A stretch of 64,000 nt of DNA from positions 6,218,501 through 6,282,500 of the forward strand of contig NC_020126.1 in assembly GCF_000331735.1 (NCBI RefSeq). Direction: 5' to 3'. The notes below the pieces were generated by a model. The model searched no databases. It was not told the DNA's origin and worked only from the letters and a program-made list of their open reading frames with translations. Made by a program: the position numbers and the translations under genes. Each line of letters starts with the position of its first letter. Position 1 is the stretch's first letter. Of this stretch, positions 31,044 to 38,226 are shown one piece after another. Origin of the DNA: Myxococcus stipitatus DSM 14675 (GTDB lineage: Bacteria; Myxococcota; Myxococcia; Myxococcales; Myxococcaceae).

Positions 31044-32576
31044 ATGAAGACGCGTTCACTGTTGCTGGCGACGGTGCTGTTGAGTGGTCCGGCCCTCGCC
31101 GCCAATCCCCCACCCCTCACCACGGACACGGGTTCGGCGGTGGGGACCAACCAGAACTCCAAGACGGCGGGCGCTCATGGCGGCGTCCTGCTGGAGGACT
31201 TCCACCTCATCGAGAAGCTGGCGCGGTTTGATCGCGAGCGCATCCCGGAGCGCGTCGTCCATGCCCGAGGCACCGGGGCGTACGGCGTCTTCGAGAGCTA
31301 CGGCAACCTCTCCCACCTGACGCGCGCGTCGATCTTCGCCAGCAAGGGCAAGAAGACGCCCATGTTCGTGCGCTTCTCCACCGTCATCCATCCGGCCGGT
31401 TCGCCGGAGGCGATGAGAGACCCTCGCGGCTTCGCGCTCAAGTTCTACACGGACGAGGGCAACTGGGACCTGGTGGGCAACCACCTGCCCATCTTCTTCA
31501 TCCGCGACGCCATCAAGTTCCCGGACATGGTGCACTCGCTGAAGCCGTCGCCCTACAGCAACAAGCAGGACCCGAACCGCTTCTTCGACTTCTTCTCCCA
31601 TCTCCCCGAGTCCACGCACATGCTCACGCAGGTGTACTCGGACCTGGGCGTGCCGGCGAACTACCGCCAGATGGATGGGCACGGTGTCCACGCGTTCAAG
31701 TTCGTCAACGCGAAGGGCGAGTACCGCTACGTGAAGTTCAAGTGGGCCTCCCAGCAGGGCGTCAAGAACCTCACCGCCGAGGAGGCCGCGCGCACGACGG
31801 GCGAGGATCATCAGCACGCCACCACGGACCTGTACGCCTCCATCGGCGCGGGCAAGTTCCCCGCGTGGGAGATGTCGGTTCAGGTGCTGGACCCGAAGGA
31901 CCTGGACGCCTTCACCTTCAACCCGCTGGACCCGACGAAGGTGTGGCCCGAGGACAAGGTTCCCTCCATCAAGGTGGGCCGGTTCGTCCTCAACAAGATG
32001 CCGGACAACTTCTTCGAGGAGACCGAGCAGGCCGCGTTCTCCCCCGGCGTGCAGCCCCCCGGCATCGAGCCCTCCGAGGACCGCCTCCTCCAAGGCCGGC
32101 TCTTCTCCTACGCGGACACGCAGCGCTATCGCGTGGGGGTCAACTACCAGTCCTTGCCCATCAACCGCGCCCGCACCTCGGTGAGCAACAACAACCAGGC
32201 GGGCGGGATGAACTCCGGCAACACGAAGTCGACGGTGAACTACGAGCCGAGCATCACCCGCGAGACGCAGGACGCGGCTCCGTATCTGCTCTCGCGCGCG
32301 CCGCTCACCGGCACCACGCAGCAGCAGCCCATCGAGAAGACCGACAACTTCACGCAGGCCGGCGCCTTCTACACGGCGCTGGACCCGGCCGCGCGAGACC
32401 GCCTGGTGAAGAACCTGGCGGCCGACCTGAATCAGGTCCGTGATGCCCGCGTGAAGGCGCGCATGGTCGGCCACTTCTACGTCGCCCACACGGAGTACGG
32501 CACGAAGCTCGCTCACGCGGTGGGCGTGAAGGTCGACGACGCCCGCGCCGCGGTGGCCACGCTCGCCTCGCGCTGA
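31044..32576 (+). CDS. katB: periplasmic monofunctional catalase
   Basis: 510 aa. ATG 31044 with GAGGAG 7 nt upstream; signal peptide KTRSLLLATVLLSGPALA, so it acts outside the cytoplasm. Active-site His in RVVHARGTGAYGVFESYG, distal Asn block FFIRDAIKFPDMVHSLKPS, and proximal haem Tyr in RLFSYADTQRYRVG are all present. Clade 3-like small-subunit catalase. Followed by an ankyrin-repeat gene as in the katB-ankB pair of Pseudomonas. Divergent from kamD (257 bp shared upstream region). Confidence 0.93.
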   Translation: MKTRSLLLATVLLSGPALAANPPPLTTDTGSAVGTNQNSKTAGAHGGVLLEDFHLIEKLARFDRERIPERVVHARGTGAYGVFESYGNLSHLTRASIFASKGKKTPMFVRFSTVIHPAGSPEAMRDPRGFALKFYTDEGNWDLVGNHLPIFFIRDAIKFPDMVHSLKPSPYSNKQDPNRFFDFFSHLPESTHMLTQVYSDLGVPANYRQMDGHGVHAFKFVNAKGEYRYVKFKWASQQGVKNLTAEEAARTTGEDHQHATTDLYASIGAGKFPAWEMSVQVLDPKDLDAFTFNPLDPTKVWPEDKVPSIKVGRFVLNKMPDNFFEETEQAAFSPGVQPPGIEPSEDRLLQGRLFSYADTQRYRVGVNYQSLPINRARTSVSNNNQAGGMNSGNTKSTVNYEPSITRETQDAAPYLLSRAPLTGTTQQQPIEKTDNFTQAGAFYTALDPAARDRLVKNLAADLNQVRDARVKARMVGHFYVAHTEYGTKLAHAVGVKVDDARAAVATLASR

Positions 32577-32704
32577 GCGGAGGTGATTCATCCTGGCTCA
32601 GGCACCTCGCGCGCCGGAGCCCTCACCTGACAGAGGACCGGGGCGTGGTGCGGGATGCCCCCTCGCCCCGGTTCTGCTCGTCGACTTCGCCTTGGAGGAC
32701 GACC

Positions 32705-33322
32705 ATGTTTCGCAAGCTGATGTGGGGTGCGCTGGGCCTGCTGGTGCTCGTGTTCGCGGTGCTGACCACCGCGTGGTGGTCTCTTCGAGCGGAGCCCGCG
32801 CCCCAGGGCCGCCTGCTGGCCACCAGCGAAGCGGAGCGGTATCTGCTCGCCGCGGCTCGAGAGGGTGACTCGGAGGTCGTCTCTGGCTTGCTCGAGGCCG
32901 GCACGCCCGTGGAGGCGCGTGATGCACGGGGCTTCTCGCCCCTCATCCTCGCGGCGTACCACGGGCACCTGGACACGGTGCGCGTGCTGCTCTCCGCCGG
33001 CGCGGATGCCTGCGCGGGCGACCCGCGGGGCAACACCGCGCTGATGGGCGCGGCCTTCAAGGGACATGGCGACATCGTCACGCTGCTCAATCAGCAGCCC
33101 TGCGCTGTGGACCAGACCAACAGCCTGGGGCAGACGGCCCTGATGTTCGCGTCCCTCTTCGGGCGGCAAGAGGTCGTCGACCAGCTCCGCGAGAAGGGAG
33201 CCTCCCCCGACGCACGGGATGACAGCGGCCGCAGCGCCCAGGACTGGGCCCGGACGCAGCACGCGCCCCAAGCCCCGGTCGCCCCTGCGCCCTCGGGCGA
33301 GACCTCCACGGCGGCTCACTAG
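32705..33322 (+). CDS. ankB: membrane-anchored ankyrin-repeat protein
   Basis: 205 aa. One N-terminal transmembrane segment (LMWGALGLLVLVFAVLTTAWW) places the ankyrin repeats in the periplasm. Four repeats are visible: RYLLAAAREGDSEVV, DARGFSPLILAAYHGHLDTV, DPRGNTALMGAAFKGHGDIV, NSLGQTALMFASLFGRQEVV, then a Pro/Ala tail. In Pseudomonas AnkB is needed for full activity of the neighbouring periplasmic catalase KatB; the same gene order here supports that role. Starts 128 bp after katB. Confidence 0.85.
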   Translation: MFRKLMWGALGLLVLVFAVLTTAWWSLRAEPAPQGRLLATSEAERYLLAAAREGDSEVVSGLLEAGTPVEARDARGFSPLILAAYHGHLDTVRVLLSAGADACAGDPRGNTALMGAAFKGHGDIVTLLNQQPCAVDQTNSLGQTALMFASLFGRQEVVDQLREKGASPDARDDSGRSAQDWARTQHAPQAPVAPAPSGETSTAAH

Positions 33323-33339
33323 CAATGCGTCCAGCTCGA

Positions 33340-33363
33340 GCCCGTGGCGGCATGCCCACGGGC
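33340..33363. terminator. bidirectional hairpin between ankB and kdd
   Basis: Arms GCCCGTGG (33340-33347) and CCACGGGC (33356-33363), 8-nt loop, in the 90-bp space between two converging genes. No T-run, so strength is uncertain. Confidence 0.45.
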
Positions 33364-33412
33364 CCGAGGTCGCCCCGGAGGCGAGGGCTTCGCGCCCCCG
33401 CCCCGTCGGGAC

Positions 33413-34444
33413 TCAGACGTACCGCGTGGCGAAGAGCTGGAGGAGCGCGGGCTCGGTGCGCAGCAGCGCCAACGTCAGCGACGCATGGCCGGGCACGAAG
33501 CCATTGCCCACCAGCATGGTGACGTCCTTGCCCACGCCCTCGGCGCCGAGCGCCGCCGTGGTGAAGCTGGTCGCCATGGAGAAGAAGATGGCCGTTCCTC
33601 CGTCCTTCACCGAGAGGATGGTCGCCATCTCCGTGTTGCCCACGCTGGCGCAGTTCACCACCAGGTCGCAGAGCTGTCCCTGGGTGGCCTGGCTCACCGC
33701 CTCCATCACGTCCACGCCCTGCGTGGCATCCACCTTCAGCGCCACGTCACACAGGCCCATGGACGACAGCACGTCCAACGCGGGCTGGGACACATCCAGC
33801 GCGATGAGCTTGCCCCGGCTCTCCAGGTTGCGCCGAGCCTGCGCCAGACACAGCGCCCCACTCTTGCCCGCGCCCAGCACCGCCACCGTCATCCCAGGCT
33901 TCACGTAGCGCGCCACCAGCGCGGGAGCACCACAGACGTCGAGCGCCGCCAGCGCCAGCGTGTCCGGGATGTCCGACGGCAGCTTCGCGTAGATGCCGCT
34001 GGAGAAGAGCAGCGCGTGGCCTCGGATGTCGACGCGGTCGATGTCCACGTGGACGGCCTTCACCTCTTCAATCACCAGGGGCGTCAGCGTCAGGCTCACC
34101 AGCGTGGCGATGCGGTCGCCCACCTGGAGCTGCTCGCGCGCCGGGTGCTTCGCGCCAATCTCCTTCACCCGGCCAATCAGCATGCCTCCCGAGCCGGTGA
34201 CGGGGTTCTGCATCTTGCCCCGCTCGCGGACGATCTCCTGGATGCGCTCGCCGATGCGCGCCGGGTCGCCCCCCACCTCGCCCTTGATCTGCTTGAAGGA
34301 AGCGGCGTCGATGTTGAGGCTCTCCACATCGATGAGCATCTCCGTGTCACGGCACGGCAGCGAGGGGTCCAGCTTCCGAGCGCGCTGCGGCAGCACGCCC
34401 TTCTCGCCGACGACGCGGGACAGCCCGTAGAGGTCGTTGCTCAT
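33413..34444 (-). CDS. kdd: L-erythro-3,5-diaminohexanoate dehydrogenase
   Basis: 343 aa. Oxidatively deaminates 3,5-diaminohexanoate with NAD+ to 5-amino-3-oxohexanoate, the step between KamDE and Kce. It has the Kdd-type LYGLSRVVGEKGVLPQRARKLD start, GKMQNPVTGSGGMLIGRVKEIG, and a Rossmann loop VAVLGAGKSGALCLAQARR; it belongs to the zinc-less branch of the medium-chain-dehydrogenase-like proteins. ATG 34444. Lies 2.6 kb from kamD across the katB-ankB pair and has its own transcript. Confidence 0.9.
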   Translation of the reverse strand: MSNDLYGLSRVVGEKGVLPQRARKLDPSLPCRDTEMLIDVESLNIDAASFKQIKGEVGGDPARIGERIQEIVRERGKMQNPVTGSGGMLIGRVKEIGAKHPAREQLQVGDRIATLVSLTLTPLVIEEVKAVHVDIDRVDIRGHALLFSSGIYAKLPSDIPDTLALAALDVCGAPALVARYVKPGMTVAVLGAGKSGALCLAQARRNLESRGKLIALDVSQPALDVLSSMGLCDVALKVDATQGVDVMEAVSQATQGQLCDLVVNCASVGNTEMATILSVKDGGTAIFFSMATSFTTAALGAEGVGKDVTMLVGNGFVPGHASLTLALLRTEPALLQLFATRYV

Positions 34445-34611
34445 GGTCTCATCTCCCTGAAGGTCCTCCGCGCCCTCCACCGGGATGCCGTGGCGCGCGG
34501 GTGCCATGCCTCTATCCGCTCCCGAGGGGGGATGGCCAGCACCACGTCACGCTTCCGTCGGCTGGCGTCACCGGAGGCCGGGGTCCACCCCACCCGGCCT
34601 CCCCTCGCCCG

Positions 34612-35619
34612 CTACTCCAGCGAGAGCCTCGGCAGGAGCACCGACAGCGAGCGGGCGAAGCGATAGGACACGCCCGAGTGGCCGTCCTCGAACTCCTCGT
34701 GCACCAGCTCCACGCCCGAGCTCTTCAGGTCCTCCGCCAGCATGCGGGTGCCCCAGCGGATGTTGAACTCGTCGCGCGTGCCACAGTCGATGAAGAGGGT
34801 CTTGAGCTTCCGGTAGGCGTCCAGGAACTTCGGGACGAAGCGCACCGGGTCGTGGACCAGCCAGCGGTTCCACACGTCCACCTTCAGCCGCCCCGTCTGC
34901 GCGTCGAAGGGCAGCTCCAGGTTCAGCGGCTCACCCTTCTTGGGTGAGTACGCCGCCGCCATCGCCAGCGTGTTCACCACCGGAAAGTCGTCGCCGCGCA
35001 TCTTCGTCTCGCGCACGCGCTGACGGAACTCGGACTGCCAGGTCTCGATGCCACCGGACTTCAGCAGCGAGCCCGCCGCCTTCGGCAGGTCCGGCAGGTA
35101 GCAGTACTCGAAATACGCGTCCGCCGAGTGCGCGCCCAGGTGAGAGAAGATCTCCGGGTGGTAGCGCCCCATCACCAGCGCGCCGTACCCGCCCGAGCTG
35201 TGTCCCAGCACGGCCCGCGACGCCGCCTTGGGCAGCGTGCGGAAGTGGCGGTCCACGAAGCCCACCACGTCCTTGGCCAGGTAGTCCCGGTAGCGGCCGA
35301 TGGCGTCGCTGTTGATCCACTGGCTGCCGCCCAGCGACGTCCACCCGTCGGGGAACACCCCCACCACCGGGGGCACCGCGCCGGACTCGATGAGCGCGTC
35401 CAGCCGTTCCGGCACCGTGGGCGCGAAGCCCGACGCGTTCGTCCACGAGCCCCCGCTGCTGCCGAACGCATGCAGGAAGTACACGGCCGGATAGCGCCGG
35501 TCTCCCTCGCCATGGCCCGGCGGCAGGTACACGGTGAGACGGCGCCGCGCCGGGTCGCCCAGCGGATTGGACTCCAGCGAGGGGGAATGCACCTCGCGCG
35601 TCTCCAGCAATCCCTTCAT
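34612..35619 (-). CDS. alpha/beta-hydrolase, esterase D type
   Basis: 335 aa, no signal peptide. LTVYLPPGHGEGDRRYPAVY is the first core strand region; nucleophile Ser in AVLGHSSGGYGALVMG (GxSxG); IDCGTRDEFNIRWG supplies the acid region and EFEDGHSGVSYRF the catalytic His. Resembles the esterase D/Fes-like group acting on small acyl or enterobactin-like esters; substrate unknown. Begins 25 bp after the uracil-DNA glycosylase stop, same strand. Confidence 0.85.
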   Translation of the reverse strand: MKGLLETREVHSPSLESNPLGDPARRRLTVYLPPGHGEGDRRYPAVYFLHAFGSSGGSWTNASGFAPTVPERLDALIESGAVPPVVGVFPDGWTSLGGSQWINSDAIGRYRDYLAKDVVGFVDRHFRTLPKAASRAVLGHSSGGYGALVMGRYHPEIFSHLGAHSADAYFEYCYLPDLPKAAGSLLKSGGIETWQSEFRQRVRETKMRGDDFPVVNTLAMAAAYSPKKGEPLNLELPFDAQTGRLKVDVWNRWLVHDPVRFVPKFLDAYRKLKTLFIDCGTRDEFNIRWGTRMLAEDLKSSGVELVHEEFEDGHSGVSYRFARSLSVLLPRLSLE

Positions 35620-35644
35620 CCGAATCTCCCCCCCGACGCCCCCG

Positions 35645-36733
35645 CTAGGTACGCGAGCCCGGGTTCTTTCCGAAAACCTTCATCACCGCTTGCAGGTCCG
35701 CCCACGCGTTGCGCTTCTCCGCGGGATTGCGGAGCAGGTACGCGGGGTGGAAGGTAGGCATGAGCTGGATGCCCTCGTAGACGCGCCACTGGCCTCGCAT
35801 GCGCGTGATGGGCGTCGAGTCGCGCAGCAGCGTCTGCGCCGCGAACTTGCCCAGCGCCACGACGACACGAGGCTGGATGGCCGCCAGCTGCGCGCGGAGG
35901 AACGGCTCGCACGCGGCGATTTCATCCGGCTCCGGGTTGCGGTTGCCCGGGGGCCTGCACTTCACCACGTTGCAGATGTAGACGTCGTCGCGACCGAAGC
36001 CCATCGCTTCAATCATCTTCGTCAGCAGCGCACCCGCCGCGCCGACGAAGGGCACGCCCTGCAAATCCTCTTGTTCGCCCGGCCCCTCGCCCACGAACAC
36101 CAACTCCGCGCGCGGGTTGCCCGTCCCGAACACGATGTTCTTGCGACCCGAGCACAGCTTGCAGCGCTGGCAGTCGCCCAGCTCGCGGCGGACCTGGTCC
36201 AACGTCGGCCGCTCCCCCCCCACCACCGCTGGCGAGGCGCGAGGCACCTCCAGGAGCGTCCCCGTCGACGCGGGCCCCACGGGTCGGGCAGCGGGTGCGC
36301 GCGCAGCAAGCGGCGGGCGAGGCGCTGCGGCCTCGGGATGCGCCACGGGGGCCGCCGCCCCCTGGCGCGGGGTCTCCATCGCGGCGAGAGGACGCGGCGA
36401 GGCCATCGCGGGCGCCGAGGCCGGGATGGCGGGACGCGGGGGCAGCGGAGCCTTCGGCTCGGGACCCGGCGGGGACACAGGCCCTCGCTCAGGCATCGCT
36501 CCCGAGGCTGAGGCGGAAGCGGCAGGCCGCGCGGGCGCCGAGGACTCTCCCATTCCCGTGGCCCGCGCCAGGCGCGCTCGGAGTGACGGCGCGGAACGCT
36601 GCAGCTCGGCCGCGGCCTTGGCGTCCATCAGCAGCACCCGGCCAGCCGCCTCCTCCTGCCAGAGCAGGTGGCGGCGGACATCCTCCAGCACGGCGCTCAG
36701 TTCCTGCGAGGCCTCGGGCGTGTCGTCGTTCAC
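35645..36733 (-). CDS. type 4 uracil-DNA glycosylase with Pro/Ala-rich N-terminal region
   Basis: 362 aa from GTG 36733; an in-frame ATG at 36787 is the alternative start. The last about 200 residues are a family 4 (Fe-S) uracil-DNA glycosylase: cluster cysteines in DCQRCKLCSGR, active site FVGEGPGEQEDLQGVPFVGAAG, NVVKCRPPGNRNPEPDEIAACEPFL, and the HPAYLLRNP loop. The first about 150 residues hold a short helix (VLEDVRRHLLWQEEAAGRVL) and a long Pro/Ala linker. It removes uracil from DNA, protecting a high-GC genome from cytosine deamination. Operon coaBC - this gene - esterase is likely. Confidence 0.9.
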   Translation of the reverse strand: MNDDTPEASQELSAVLEDVRRHLLWQEEAAGRVLLMDAKAAAELQRSAPSLRARLARATGMGESSAPARPAASASASGAMPERGPVSPPGPEPKAPLPPRPAIPASAPAMASPRPLAAMETPRQGAAAPVAHPEAAAPRPPLAARAPAARPVGPASTGTLLEVPRASPAVVGGERPTLDQVRRELGDCQRCKLCSGRKNIVFGTGNPRAELVFVGEGPGEQEDLQGVPFVGAAGALLTKMIEAMGFGRDDVYICNVVKCRPPGNRNPEPDEIAACEPFLRAQLAAIQPRVVVALGKFAAQTLLRDSTPITRMRGQWRVYEGIQLMPTFHPAYLLRNPAEKRNAWADLQAVMKVFGKNPGSRT

Positions 36734-36938
36734 GGTGACTGATCGGTATCGGACGGAACGCCCGGGCGCAAGGAAGCGGACGCCCATCTCACAAGTCCAC
36801 CCGGAGCGAGGGCGAGCCGGCCATCCCCTCCTGGGTCGGCTCGGCTCGCACATCGCGTCACAGACCTGTTGCTCGCCCCTCCTACCCTCCGGGCCTTCCC
36901 CGCGATGCGGCTTCTCTCGCGGGAACCGGGAAGCAGGC

Positions 36939-38171
36939 TCACCCCGCCGAAGGACGCCGCTCCACCGGGAGCAGCTCGAGGATGCCCCGAGCCACGGCGT
37001 CCTTGCTCCCCTGAAGCTCCCGAGGCGCACCCGTCCGCGTCAACACCGTCACCCGATTGGTATCCGTGCCAAAGCCCGCGCCCGGCGCCGTCACGTCATT
37101 GGCGACGATCACGTCCAGCCCCTTGCGCTCCAGCTTCTCGCGCGCGTGCTCCAGCACCCGCTCCGTCTCGGCGGCGAAGCCCACCAGCACCGGACGACGA
37201 GTCTGCCCCGAGACCTTCCGCGAGGCCTCCGCCAGCACATCCGGCGTGCGCACCAGGCGCAAGGTCTCCGGCCCGTCCACGCTGCCCTTCTTCACCTTCT
37301 GCGCCGCGCGAAGCTCCGGCCGCCAGTCGCTCACCGCGGCGGTGGCGATGAACACGTCGGCCTCCGCCACGCGCCCCAGCACCTCGCGCGCCATCTCCTC
37401 GGCGGTGACGACGTCCACCACCTCCAGGCCCGAGCGGTCCACGCTCCCCACCGGCCCCAACACCACCGTCACCGACGCCCCCAGCTCCCGAGCCGCCTGC
37501 GCCAGCGCCATTCCCATCTTCCCGGTGGACGGATTGGAGATGAAGCGCACCGGGTCCAGGAACTCGCGCGTGGGCCCCGCCGTCAGCAACACCCGCTTGC
37601 CCGCCAAGGGACCGGGCGAGAACCGGGCCGCGACGGCCGCGGCGATGGCGGGCACATCCGCCAGGCGTCCCTCGCCCACGTCACCACAGGCCAGGAGCCC
37701 CGCCCCGGGCCCCACCATGCTGAAACGCGAGTGCGACAGCAACGCCGCTACATTCTCCTGCGTCATCGCGTTGTCCCACATGGCCACGTTCATCGCCGGG
37801 GCCAGGACCACGGGCCCTCGGAAGGCGAGGAGCGAGGTCGTCACCGCGTCATTGGCCATGCCCGCGCGCAGCCGCGCCAGCAGGTCCGCCGTGGCGGGGG
37901 CGATGACGAAGGCATGCGCCCAGCGCGCCAGGTCCAGGTGCCCGAAGTTCCCCTCTTGCGAGGGGTCGAAATAGTCGGTGAGCACGGGGTGCCCGCTGAG
38001 CGCCTGGAAGGTGAGCGGCGTGACGAACTGCCGAGCGCCCTCCGTCATGGCCACGCGCACCTCGGCTCCCGCGCGCTGCAGCTCGCGGACGAGCTCACAG
38101 GCCTTGTACGCGGCGATTCCACCGCCCACGCCGACCACGATGCGACGGCCCTTCAATGCCGATGCGTCCAT
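36939..38171 (-). CDS. coaBC: bifunctional phosphopantothenoylcysteine decarboxylase / ligase
   Basis: 410 aa, coenzyme A biosynthesis. The CoaC flavoprotein half has VGVGGGIAAYKACELVREL, the HLDLARWAHAFVIAPATADLL block and VVLAPAMNVAMW; the CoaB half starts near residue 185 with VLLTAGPTREFLDPVRFISNPS and has AAVSDWRP and the lysine-bearing QKVKKGS plus IVANDV. The catalytic layout is intact and the length is normal. Confidence 0.95.
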   Translation of the reverse strand: MDASALKGRRIVVGVGGGIAAYKACELVRELQRAGAEVRVAMTEGARQFVTPLTFQALSGHPVLTDYFDPSQEGNFGHLDLARWAHAFVIAPATADLLARLRAGMANDAVTTSLLAFRGPVVLAPAMNVAMWDNAMTQENVAALLSHSRFSMVGPGAGLLACGDVGEGRLADVPAIAAAVAARFSPGPLAGKRVLLTAGPTREFLDPVRFISNPSTGKMGMALAQAARELGASVTVVLGPVGSVDRSGLEVVDVVTAEEMAREVLGRVAEADVFIATAAVSDWRPELRAAQKVKKGSVDGPETLRLVRTPDVLAEASRKVSGQTRRPVLVGFAAETERVLEHAREKLERKGLDVIVANDVTAPGAGFGTDTNRVTVLTRTGAPRELQGSKDAVARGILELLPVERRPSAG

Positions 38172-38226
38172 GCGGCTTCCTAATGCGCACGCCCTCCGGC
38201 TCGCAACCCGCGCCGCGAGGTGACGC

